A DNA stretch of 64,000 bases from Microglena sp. YARC (Eukaryota > Chlorophyta > Chlorophyceae > Chlamydomonadales > Chlamydomonadaceae): assembly GCA_022414725.1 (NCBI GenBank), contig CM039462.1, forward strand, positions 174,496,492 through 174,560,491, in the 5' to 3' direction. Shown here in pieces: positions 20,652 through 34,227 of the stretch; the stretch's first letter is position 1, and the number at the start of each line of letters is the position of its first letter. The translations under genes were made by a program, and so were the position numbers. The notes beneath the pieces were generated by a model that had not been told where the DNA came from, did not search any database, and was given only the letters and a program-made list of their open reading frames with translations.

Positions 20652-23600
20652 GTGAGTGCCTCCATTTGATATCAGTAGGTCATGTATTTAAGATTGATGC
20701 GTAGTTTGGTTTATATTGGTTGTATGTTAGTTTATATTGGTTGTTGATGTAGTTTATATTGGTTGGTAATTTAGTTTAGATTGAGATCTGTGCCGACAAC
20801 CTGTTATTGCTGAGTGCTTCTGTTTCATAACTAAATAAATGGTACGCCTTATTACGAGGTGTGAGTTGAGGGGGCCAGCCCGTTCGCTTGCTCTGGGGCC
20901 AACCACCACGTCTGTTTGATATCAGTAGGTCATGAAATTAAGATGGATTGGTAATGCAGTTAAGATTGGCAGGTTGGTTTGATCACTCTTTGATTTTATC
21001 ACTCTTTGATTTGATCACTCTTTGATAAGATCACTCTTTGATTTGATCACTCTTTGATTTGATCACTGCTTGGTTGGTTTGTTTGCTGTCTCTGTCGATC
21101 GGTGCTGACAACATGTCCAAAGTGAGCGCTTCTGTTTGATACCAGGTTAGATTATGTAGTTTATATTGGTTGGTTATGTAGTTTACATTGGTTGGTCATG
21201 TAGTTTATATTGGCTGTTGATGTAGTTTAAATCGGTTGGTAATATACTAATAGGGTTAAGATCAAGGTGAGCGCTTCTGTTTGAAAATTGAACTTTGATA
21301 CGCCTTGCCACGGGGCTTCAAATTGAAGGAATCTACCCGTTCGCTTGCACTAGGGAAGGTTACTTGGGGTTTTGCTTTCGCAGACCGCTGCTGCGCCTGA
21401 GTTTGACTACTGCGCGACAGCACAGAGGAAAGTTATCATCCTTTTTCAAATCGGCAGGTTAGAAATCGTGAGCCTATCAATGGGTTCAAACCCCTGACCT
21501 GTCAGTCAAAGCTGGTACCACTGTATCAACATAGCCTGAGCTTATTTGTCTTCTGTCAGATAGCAGTGGGTCATGTAGCTTAGATGGGTTGGTAATGCAG
21601 TAAAGATTGGTTGGTTGGTTTGATTACTCTTTGTTTGGTTTGATCACTCTTCGGTTGGTGGTTTGATTTTTCTGTCAGAAAAATCAAACCACCAAACCTG
21701 CTGCCTACCGAGTGCGGGCGGAGTAAAAATTGTATTTTAAAAACTAGTACACCACACCCCTAAATACATAGTGCAATCAGATGGGTGTACTCCAGGGATA
21801 GCCAGGTAGGCTGCAGTACATTTAGTATCTGTAAAAAGACATATGTAAAAATAGTATTGCAGCATCGTGTGCAGTCTTTGTTCTCCGAAGATGCGTCGCC
21901 ACTGCAACGCATGGGTTTGGCGCTGCCCCCCACCGCCCCAGGATCCGCACTTTGCGCTCTGCAATGCAACGGCTACGCAACAATCTGAAAGCAGACTTGA
22001 GTAGCCAAAGTAGCTACTCAACCTGGCCTACATAAATCTGAAATAACAAGTTCTAGGCGGCGGCCCAAGCGATGCGGAAAAATTGGCGGAGAGTGTTATC
22101 AGAGCGACAGATGGCAACGGAATCCCCATCAACCGCTTTCCAACCTTCCTTTTATAAAGGTGGTGGCTGCACTAGGGTCAGAGGATGCTGTGATTATTGG
22201 AATTTATCATATTAACATGAATGTGAATATGAAGTAGTGTTAGTATTAGTATTAACACGTCCACCCTCCTCTTGTCTAGGTGGTGGCTGCACCCGGGTCA
22301 AAGAATGCTGTGATTATTGGAATTTATTATATTAACATGAATATGAATATGAATTAGTATTAGTATTAGTATTAGTATTAACACTTCCACCCTCCTCTTG
22401 TATAGGTGGTGGCTGCACCAGGGTCAGAGGATGCTGTGGAGGAGGCGGGTGGTGTGAATGTGGTATTACAAGGAGTGGGGGTTGATACGCGCCGCAGTGT
22501 GACGTTGAGGGCTGCAGCCAGACAAGGGGACACAGCCAGCCTGGACAAGCAGGGGGAAACATCCAGTCTGGATGATGGGAAGAAAAGCGCCAGCCTGGAC
22601 AAACGGGGGGAATTAGCCAGCCTGGACATTGGTGGAAAAAGTGCCAGCCTGGACAGGCAGGGAGAAACTGCCAGCCTGGACAGCATCATCTCCTTCTCAG
22701 GCAAAGAGATGAAATCTGGCAAGGAAGGGCCAGGTGGCTTGCCCCAAAGTCTTGGCAGACCTGACAGCCTGTCACTAGCCTGTACAGATAGGATACCTTG
22801 CGACGATAGCCAGGGTCTTCGCTTTTCACTCTCTGACGTTGAGTACGTGGAAGGCAAGTTAAGGCACTATAAGCGCAACATCCTCCCCGCTGCCGGAGGT
22901 GATATACCAACATACACCCTTCGCTCCTACAGGTGCGTACATGGCAAATGTTGAAATGTTAAATTGTATATTCTTGCTTTGGGTACTGGGTGGGCTGAGT
23001 GAATGTTTGCTGGTAGTAGAAGTAAATTAATTGGCAGAGCCCGCCCCCCCCCCCCCCCTTCTGGGGGGGGGGAGACCCCAGGGTCACCCCATTGTCCGTT
23101 TGTTTGTTTGTGCGACCGCCCCCCCGAGAAGCATGACAGGTCAGCCAGCAGTCTTGTTACTAACTAGCTTCCGTCTGCTCGATTTCGTTGCCAACGCTCT
23201 CTGCCAATTTTCTGCGTCACTTGCGACGCTGCCTAGGACTTGCCTTTGTAGATTCATACGTCATGATACCTTCAGTACAGGAGTTGAATGAATTGGGACT
23301 CAGTAGGTGCAGCATACCTGCATGCTGCCGGCGCTGCTATAGCTGCATACACCCTTCCATCTTACCGGTGCGTACATGGGCCTCATTGGGCTATGCCCCC
23401 CGGACCCCCTATACAACAACGGTGCTTCACACTAAATAAAGCTCTCAGAACGCTGTCACTGGTGGAGGCCTAAACCCAGAAAGCTAAATAAAGAAAAAAT
23501 GGAAAAAAACTATGTGGCTAATCCGGGCTAATGTAAACTTTACCACTGAAATATTGCTTTGGGTACTGGGTGGGGGTAAGTGTATCTATGCTGGCATTAG

Positions 23601-25181
23601 TAATCTAAATTAATAAGCAATGCTCCTTATTACAAGGCGTGAGGTTGAGGGGACAGCCCGTTTGCTTGTACTGGGGCCATCCACCAGTAGTAGTAATATG
23701 CTCATCTCCATCAGGGATCTCAATAGACTTTTTGTCTCCCAACCTTCAAGGCAGGACTTTAATGGATTTGGTCTCACTCAGTGTTGTAGAGATTTACCTT
23801 TATTTTTTGCTGTTGATTATTTGTCTTTATTTTTTGCGGAGCCCCCAGAGTCAACCCGCTGTCCGCCTGTATGTCTGACCAACGACCGAGACGAGGCCTG
23901 ACACGTCAGCCAACTATCTCGTAACTAACTGGCTTCGGTCCGCTCCGTTCCATTGCCACCTGTCGTTCTGATAGTCAACACTCTCCGCCAATTTTCCGCG
24001 TTGCTTGCGACGCTGACTAGGACTTGTTATTTATTTGTCTAGAATTCAAAAATCGTGAGTTAACCATATTTATTATATGAGGTTAGGCAAGTGCCTTTAG
24101 CCTATTTGGTATCATCAGCCGTTGTTGGTTTGGCCCAGCGTTAGCAAACAGGCAGACCCCCTCAACTTCAAGCCTCGTCATAAGGCCTAACATATATATA
24201 TATATATGTATTTATTTATTTATTTATTTATTGGCTAACCCCTGGGCTGTAACTATAAAAAAACTGATAGCTTGTAGGGGTCTGTCGGGATGTAGTCCAA
24301 GCTCAAGCTCAGTAGTGGTCTGCGACACCAAAACCTTCAGTAACCAACCCAGTGCAAGCAAACAGGAAGGTTCCAACCTCACGCCCCGAGGCAAGGTGCT
24401 GCAATTTTCAATTGTTTTTCTTGTAGGGGTCAGATGCTAATAGACGAGTGTTGCCTACAGTCGGATAAACCGACTTAAACATGTGTAAAGCCAATTCACA
24501 TGCTGGGACACGTATATTTGGTCTGTACACACATTGCTTGTATTGGTCAGCTGCTAGAATATGAGAGTGAGGAGTTGTTAGAACATGTATGGTGCATACA
24601 TACACATACATACACACACACATACAACATACATACGCAGGGGTCAGCTGCTCAAGTACGAGAGTGAGGAGTACATTCAGAGGCGGCTCTCATACATGCC
24701 AGCTCCTCTCGCAGATGCACTGATGGATTTCCAAAGGACTGGAGTTCGATTTGGATTAGAGCATAGCGGCCGATGCTTAATTGGAGATGAGGTCAGTGCT
24801 GCGGTGAAACAATCATCTGGTGCATGTAGACCGTGTGATTTATATATAGACCAGGTGATATATGTATAGACCGCGTGATTTATATATAGACCGCGTGATA
24901 TTTGTATATATAGACCGCGTGATATATGTATATATAGACTGCGTGATATATACATGGACCGCGTGATATATATATATATATAGACTGCGTGATATATATA
25001 TATATTGACCGCGTGATATATGTATATATAGACCACGTGATATATGTATATATAGACCGCGTGATATATATATAGACCGCGTGATATATATATAGACCGC
25101 GTGATATATGTATATATATACTGCGTGATATATATATAGACCACGTGATATATGTATATATAGACCGCGTGATATGTATAG

Positions 25182-25238
<57 letters not shown>

Positions 25239-26911
25239 CCGCGTGATATATAGACCGCATGATATATCCCGCTACATGCAGCAAATGCATGTACGTGGCA
25301 GGAGATATGCCATGCATAAACACGCATACCATGCATAAGCACGGGCGTGTGCCGTGGCATTTACACATATACTTAGGGACCGGCATATCATATGATGTTG
25401 ACCAAAGGCGAGTATGATATCATATGATATCATACAAATTGCATCATATGGCATTGTATATAAATGATAACTTTAGTCAGACTGCCGGCATCATATGATA
25501 TCATATGATATCATATTTCCGTTCCCTACATGCACTGCATGCGCCTTGTTTTTTGTCAAGCCATTGCATGGTATTTCGATTATGTTGATTGAGGCCTCTT
25601 GTCTGTGTGATGGTGTCTTGCCATGCTTACAAATGCCATGCACAATACGCTCACAATCACGTTATCCATGCATGCATACATGCATACATACATATAACAT
25701 AATACATACATACATACATACATACATACATACATACATACATACATACATACATACATACATACATACATACATACATGCATGCATGCATGCATGCATG
25801 CATACATACATACATACATACATACATACATACATACATACATACATACATACATACATACATACATCATGCTGTTTCTAGTTTCACACTCAACCACATA
25901 ATCCATGCAGATGGGAGTGGGCAAGACTATACAAGGAATGGCTATCGCCTCATGCTATAAAGTAAGTCCCCGTATGTATATACCTTCCCTCTATATATCT
26001 AGGTACCTTTATATATCTATGTCCCTCTTTACATCTACGTCCCTCTATATACCTTCGTCCCTCTACATATCTACGTCCCTCGATATATATACCTATGTTT
26101 GTTACAGACCAGGTGGTAGCCAAATAGGCTTAAGTGACTTGCCCATCCTCAATTAATTAAGATCATTTAGTTGATCCGGTGAGGCGATTAACAAGACGGA
26201 AGTGTGTTACACTCTAGGTGGTAGCCAAATAGGCTAAAGGGACTTGCCCAACCTTAAAAACACGAAATTCGGTTTCAGAATCAACTGGTGGACTGAACTT
26301 CGATGTGCGTGAAGCCATGTACTCTGTTACAGTCCAGGCGATAGTTGAATTGGCTAAAGAGACTTGTATTATTTGTTCAGCTTTAAGCCAAGATCACACT
26401 TAGGGCATTCTGGCTGCTTGGCTGTTTCACTTTATGTTGCAACACTGTTGTATCGCAGTGTTGTTGTATCGCAGTATCAGTTTGACACATTGTTAACTCC
26501 TTTTTTTTTATGTTTGAAGCAGGTTTGAAGTATTGATTTTCCCTTGACGGTGCTTTTCCGACCTGGATGAAATGCATTTTAGGGAACGTGCACAATCTGT
26601 ATCAAATTTTAGTCAAGTCATCTTAAGAGTAAAGTAAACAATTTAATTTAGATTTCATTTAGTTTGGTTTGGACTTATGCATATTCGTTTATGCTCCTTA
26701 CGTTAATTTAATATGAGTGGCATCTGCAGTGGTTAAACCATCTAGTTTGCTTCTGGATTGGTGGTTGGCCCCAGTGCAAGCAAACAGGCTGGCCCCCTAA
26801 ATCTCACGCCTCGTAATAAGGCGTAATATTTATTTATTTGTTGCTGTATTGACCGTTGGTTGTCCCTTGTCACACATGTTCTTACCCGCTTGATGTCATG
26901 ATATGTTGTTG

Positions 26912-26953
<42 letters not shown>

Positions 26954-29900
26954 GTTGTTGTTGTGTCCTATATCTCTGTAGGATAAATGGCCTCTGCTGA
27001 TGGTCTGTCCAGCTAGCTTGTTACCGTTTTGACTGTTGGTTGTCCCTTGCCACACTTGTTCTCACTTGGTTGATGTCATGATATGGTGGTCACCATCTCT
27101 ACATCAATGTAGGATGAATGCCCCCTGCTGGTGGTCTGTCCAGCTAGCTTATTACCATATTGACCGTTGGTTGTCCCTTGCCACACATGTTCTCACTTGG
27201 TTGATGTCTTGATATGGTGGTCACGATCTCTATATCAATGTAGGACGAATGGCCCCTGCTGGTGGTCTGTCCAGCTAGCTTATTACCGTATTGACCGCTG
27301 GTGTCCCTTGCCACACTTGTTCTCACTTGGTTGATATCATGATATGGTGGTCACGATTTCTTCATCAATGTAGGACGAATGGCCCCTGCTGATGGTCTGT
27401 CCAGCTAGCTTATTACCGTATTGACTGTTGGTGCCCCTTGCCACACTTGTTCTCACTTGGTTGATATCATGATATGGTGGTCACGATCTCTTCATCTATG
27501 TAGGACGAATTGCCCCTGCTGATGGTCTGTCCAGCTAGCTTGTTACCGTATTGACTGTTGGTGCCCCTTGCCACACTTGTTCTCACTTGGTTGATATCAT
27601 GATATGGTGTTCACGATCTCTTCATCTATGTAGGACGAATTGCCCCTGCTGATGGTCTGTCCAGCTAGCTTGTTACCGTATTGACTGTTGGTGCCCCTTG
27701 CCACACTTGTTCTCACTTGGTTGATATCATGATATGGTGTTCACGATCTCTTCATCTATGTAGGACGAATGGCCCCTGCTGATGGTCTGTCCAGCTAGCT
27801 TGTTACCGTATTGACCGTTGGTTGTCCCTTGCCACACATGTTCTCACTTGGTTGATATGGTGTTCGCGATCTCTACATCAATGTAGGATGAATGGCCCCT
27901 GCTGGTGGTCTGTCCAGCTAGCTTGTTACCGTATTGACCGTTGGTTGTCCCTTGCCACACATGTTCTCACTTGGTTGATATGGTGTTCGCGATCTCTACA
28001 TCAATGTAGGATGAATGGCCCCTGCTGGTGGTCTGTCCAGCTAGCTTGTTACCGTATTGACCGTTGGTTGTCCCTTGCCACACATGTTCTCACTTGGTTG
28101 ATATGGTGTTCGCGATCTCTCCATCAATGTAGGATGAGTGGCCCCTGGTGGTGGTTAGCCTAGCTAGATTGTTACTGTATTCACCGTTCATTGTACCTTG
28201 TTCTCACTTGTTCTCACTTGGTTGATATCATGATATGTTGCCACGTTCTCTATATCACTGTAGGACGAATGGCCCCTGCTGGTGGTCTGTCCAGCTAGTT
28301 TGCGACTGATGTGGGCAGAGGAGTTTGAGAAGTGGATGCCTCACCAACGTCCGTCTCAGGTGAAATCCCAAATCAAGTCGAAGTTGTGGCTGGGGCTGTT
28401 GCGTGTGGCTGTGTGTGTGGTATGTGGGTGTGCGGTGGAGATGAGGCTATGGTGTGGGAGAGAGGAAAGGTAGGGGTAGTGGTAGGAGGGGAGGGGAAGT
28501 AGGGCAGGGAAGCAGGACAGGGGAGGGAATGGTGGTGGTGGTGGTGGTGGTGGGGTGGGGTGGGTGGGTGTGTGTGTGGGGGGGGGGGGGGGGGGGGGCA
28601 AGGCGAGCTGAGCTACCGAGTGGCATTAGTCGGAAATATCAACTCTATTTCCATCCCCCCAACCCCAACTCCACCCCCCACCCAACCCAATCCCCCCCCC
28701 CCCCCCCCCCCCCTTCCCCCAACATGAGCCAATAATCCTCATGGACCTGTTGCAGGGATCCATGTGATCGAGGCTGGTCGATGTCGCTCACTTCTGGCCT
28801 GCCCCTCCCTCTCATCATTATCGCATCCTAAGAGATACTCCAGAGTGAATGAAAGGGAAGAAAGCTGGCAGTGGTGGTGGTGTGTGTGTGGGGGGGGGGG
28901 GGGGGGGGGGAGGCAAGGGGAGTTGAGCTGATTAGTGGGATTAGGTTGACAGATCAACTGTATCCTAACCTGAGCCCACCAACCTTGTGACATCGTTATG
29001 CATATCCATGTGGTTGAGGGCAAGAATGGTCGATTGCCGCTCACATCTGGCCAGTCCCTCCCTCTCATCACTGTTGCATCCTATGAGATGATGCTCAAGA
29101 GGGAATGAAAGGGAAGGGGGCTGGTGGTGGGGGCTTGTGGTGCTGGCTGGTGGTGCTGGTGGGGTGGGTGTGGGTGTGTATGGGGTGGGGTGGGGGGTGG
29201 GGGGGGGGGGGAGGGGGTGCAAGGCGAGCTGAGCTGATGAGTGGGTTAAGTCAGGCAGATCAACTTCATCCTAACCTGAGACCACCACCCGTGTGACATT
29301 GTTATACAGATCCATGTGATCGAGGGCAAGGATGGTAGACTGTCGCTCAATTCCAGCACGTCCCTCCCTCTCATCACTATCACGTCCTATGAGATGCTCC
29401 GGCGCCTGACGTGTGAGGTTTGTGGTAGGGTAACACAGACCTGGGCAGGTCAAGCCCCTCCAGGTCAAGCCCGAGGCCCCCCCTTTGGGCAAAGACCCCC
29501 TCCGTATGGTCAAGCCCCCCCCAACAGCACTGCAAACTCAGGGGGGTTCTTGTCTAGTTCTGCCCTCCAGGGGGGGCCTGAAGCTGGACCTGGGCCTGTG
29601 ACCTTGGGACCCCAATCTGGACAAAGGCCCCCCCCAGGGACATATGGGTCAGCCTGTGCAGCAGAGAGGGGGCCCTGTGTGCGTCCTACTACTTGTTTAG
29701 CCTCCCTTGGATGGAAGGTCATCATTGTGGATGAGAGCCATAACCTGAAGACGACCAATGCAAGGCACCAAGACTCTCCACAGGTGGGGGGCAGGAGTCA
29801 TGATGTAATTGTCTAACACAAATAAAATAGTTGCCTAATAATAATATGATTGTCAAATCATTTGTAGTTGTCTTATCAGGTCTAATAGTAAAAATAACTA

Positions 29901-32224
29901 ACTCAAGGCATACAGGCTCTTCGCAGGTGTGTGGGCAATAGTCATCATGTAATTGTCTAATAAAAATAATAGCAACTTCCTAATACTAATATAATTGTCT
30001 ACTCATGTATAAGTGTCTAATAGGAAAAATAACCAATGCTAAGACACCAAGACTCTCCACAGGTGCGTGGGCAATGCTTTGGCATATTTGATGTCAAAGG
30101 CTTCCGTATCATTGATGTTAATGTATGTGGTGGGTTGTACAGACAAAGGCACATCCCTAGAAAGACCTATTGGATCTTTCAAGGCAGGCAGTTAGCCAGT
30201 GTTTCTTTTTTCGACGATGCGTCGCCATTCCGACGAATGCTACACCCCCCAGACCCCCCGATATCAGGACACGCTGCCCCTCGACCCCCTCAGGCTCCGC
30301 GCTTTGCGCTCCGCCATGCAATGGCTACGCAAATATCCTGAAATCAGGGTTGAGTAGTCTAAGTAGCTACTCAACCTGTACTACAGAAATCTGAAATAAA
30401 AAACACTTCAGTTAGCATTTCCGTCAATTAATAATATTAACATCAGTTAACATCATTGAATAAAAGTCACATTTCAAATTGACGTTAGCAAACGTCCACT
30501 CAAAGTGTAATTTGTAAAAAACAAATGTTGATGTTATGTTTCCTTTCGTGAAATGACGAGCTCTTTTAATACCTTCCTTATTACCCCCCCCCCCCCCCCC
30601 CCTCCCTCCTTCTTACCCTCCTTATTACCTCCCTCCTTCTTACCCTCCTTATTACCTCCCTCCTTCTTACCCTCCTTATGTCCCTTACACTGCCACATCA
30701 TCACCCCTACAGACGGAAGCTTGTGTGACCGCTTTGAAGAAGTCCAAGCGTGTCATCTTGCTCACAGGGACGCCAAGTCTGTCAAGACCCTTCGACCTCT
30801 TTAGACAGGTAGGAGGTGTGTTTTAATTCGTAGCTAAGGTACTCATGTCTGCCTGTATTTATAGTATCTGCATTTGTACCGGTATATAAGTACCAGAGAT
30901 TTGTGTTCCGATATCAGCAGCATCGCTACCTGGGACCCTGTTTTGGCCAAACATTTCGCTAACATGAGACTCGAATCTTGGCCCCGACCCGATCCCCCCC
31001 GCGCCGGACCTTCAGACCACCTACCCAAATCGCTACCAGGAGCCCAACCTTGGAAGAGACCAAATCCCTGATCGATACCACAAGACCCCCTTTCTTAGAC
31101 GGAAAAAATATGACAATTACCTTGGATGTATGTATTGTACACACTTTGGGGATTGGCTAAAACACGTGTTGGCAAATCTGTTTAAGGCTTAGGGGTCCAT
31201 GGCTGGACAAACTCCAGATCAAACCTAATACCAGTCGGCAAAAACTCATTTTGCTTGTGTTACCTCGTGTAACTTGGGTCCTTAAATCTGCAAAAAAGGT
31301 TTACTTGCTGGTGGCCTAACACCAGGGTTAATGAAGGTGTAACTTGTGTACGATTAAGCACTGACCGTGGATAACTCAATAAATGTGGACATACAATACG
31401 AAAGTAAGTGCATATTGTGAAAGCTATTCAAAATTCCTTTCGAATGGCGTACTAAAATCAAAATTGATAAGACATGTGGTCTCACTGTACTGCCTAGTAC
31501 ATCAGATAGCCAGGAGGAACTTCGCCGAAGCAAGCCAGCTGGTACCGACTCATGCTTGACTCGAAACCCCTTTCTTCATTTTCGAAACTGTCGTTTACCG
31601 ACCCGTTTGTCAATTCTTAAAGCGCATACAGTATGCTTACAATAGCTATAATAGTTACAATATGTTCAATTTCAGGGGTTGCCAAATAAGCTTAAGGAAC
31701 TTGCTCAAGGTCCAACAAACTTTAGATTACCGGGGCGGTCTAACTCAACGAAACAAGCATGCAATATGTTTACTGCGGCAATCACATGAGCCAGAACCGT
31801 TCGCCCAGGTATCCTTGGTCCATCTGAGGATCACTTTTCTCAACAACAGTTGTGTGACAGATGTAAACATTTTAATTCAGAACCATAGAAAAACAGTCCA
31901 CACCCTCTCTGTCCACCCCATACTTATTTGATCCTTACGCAGCCTTACGGAATGATATTATATGATAGCATACCATCATATGATATCATATGATGCCGGC
32001 AGTTTGATTAGCCAAAGTTACCATTGATATGCAGTATCTGAATATCATTTGATGCAATTTGAATGATATCATCTGATATCGTACTCGCCTTTGGTCAACA
32101 TCATATGAAATGCTGGCCCCTAGGCATCCTTGGTCCATCCGAGGATTATTTGTCTCAACAACAATTCTGTGACTGACGTCTGGTCTCTGGATAAAGTTAC
32201 AGCTGACAGAGCCACTCGGCCAAC

Positions 32225-32293
<69 letters not shown>

Positions 32294-34179
32294 ACTCACA
32301 CAAACACACATACCCTCCCCCCCCCCCCCCCACACACACACACACACACACACACCCTGTCCACTCCATACTTCATGTTGCAGGTGGATGCCATCCGCCC
32401 TGGTATCCTTGGACCATCCAAGGATCACTTTGCTCAACGATACTGTGACAGGCGTCTGGTCCCCACAGTGTTGGGGGGTGGCTTCGGAGTCAGGAAGCGA
32501 TTTGACAACTCAGGTACCTTATTGATAATGGTCTGTTGCACTCCTTTACTATGTGGGTGGATTTACCACCATAAATAAATAAATAAATAAAAAGTATGCA
32601 TTATTACGAGGGGTGAGGTTGAGGGGGGCAGCCCTTTTGCTTGCACTGGGGCCAACCACTAATTGCATACCACCACTTCATTTGATCTGGATTAGTCAAG
32701 GTTGGGCAAGTCCTTATATCCTATTTGGCCAACCCTTTACAAAACAAACAGATACACATCTAAAACATGCATTCATACATACATATGACGCCCCAGGTGG
32801 GTCTCGCTTATACGAGCTTCATGGCTTGCTGAAGAGGGAGGTGATGGTGAGGAGGCTGAAGAAAGATGTGGCAGGACAGCTACCTCCGAAGCGACGTCAG
32901 GTGGTACGGCTTCCCAAGCCCCCTTTATCCAGGTATGTGCTTGCTGGGCAGGGTATGGTTTTGGTTGGTACTTTTGGAAGCAGCCATTCTACTCTGAAAG
33001 CGTAACAGCTCACTAGTTTAGCCTAACTAGTGTATGTATGTTTGGGTACGAGGGACTTCCCCAACCTTCAACAATAAATTCGACTCTAGATTACCAGAAG
33101 GGGCTAATTAACAATTCCTAGGCGCGTTGCAAGCAACGCAGAAAATTGGTGGAAAGTGTTGGCTATCGGAGCGACAGGTGGCAACAGAATGGAGTGCAGC
33201 GGACCGAAATCAAATTTAGAGCTCTGGGCTGTGTGGTATAGTAATACGGTCAACGATCAGACGGGTCAGAGGTGCGAGCTCTGGCCAGGCTCACAGAATC
33301 TCAGATTTTCCGGCTTGGAAGAGGTAGAGAACTTCCCTCTGTGCTGTAGCGCGGTATTCCAAGCTCAGGCGCAGAGGGTCTGCGAAACCAAATAAACCCA
33401 ACATGGTAGCTATTCTCCAGTATGTACACATGCATGCAAACGGGAGGGTTCCCTCAATCTCACGCCTGTGGCATGGTGTACTAATTTTCAATTTGTTTGC
33501 AGCGGACCAAAGCCAGGGTTTACGAGACAGTTAGGGTCAGGGTTCCTTGAGGTCGGACGGTCGGTCAACAAACGGACAACAGGGTGACCCTGGGGGCTCC
33601 CGCCACCCAGAAGGGGGAGGCTCGGCAAAAACTTGTCTGCGTATGGCACTGCATTCGTATCATACGGCCTTCACTTTGTCATTGAATCCATCCATGTGAG
33701 CAAAAACCCCAGGGTCAGAGCAGAATCCTTCCAGGAAGATACAGCACATGTGTCAAACGCTCATATGCCCTATTATGTATTCTTGAATCTATCCATGTGT
33801 ACAGGTGGCCAGGGGGAAAGCTGCCAAAGACTGCCCAGACTGAGAAAACCCAACAGAACAGAGCCGAATCTCTCCAAGTAGATACAGCATCTGTAACATG
33901 TGCCCTATAATTTTTTCTTCAATTCATCCGTGTGTGCAGATGGCCAGGGGGAAAGCTTCCAAAAACAGCCCAGACTGAGAAAACCCAAAAGATCAGAGCA
34001 GAATCTCCCCAAGAGGATGGGTTGGATGTTGAGGTGGAGAATGAGCTCGGCAGTGAGGAAGAAGACGGAGAGGAAGAGGAGCAAGATGACGGCATTGGAC
34101 CAGGTGTGTAGAGGTTGGGCAGGTCCCTTTGGCCCAGTTGGATACCCCTGAATTGTGACCTATTTACATGCAGACATGC

Positions 34180-34227
<48 letters not shown>

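Noticed and set aside
25374..25540. CRISPR-like or regulatory palindromes of GATATCATATG
   Set aside because: The palindromic repeats belong to dispersed MITEs with TAGGG ends and target duplications. The genome is eukaryotic and no spacer structure exists.
27822..28163. 113-residue Cys/Trp/Leu repeat protein
   Set aside because: Reading across the exon 5 acceptor array in the wrong frame; the repeat periodicity is that of the DNA unit.
29310..29783. Single continuous 158-codon helicase exon
   Set aside because: Possible, since the frame is open, but the inner 276 nt have splice borders and splitting restores normal helicase spacing. Kept as an alternative only.
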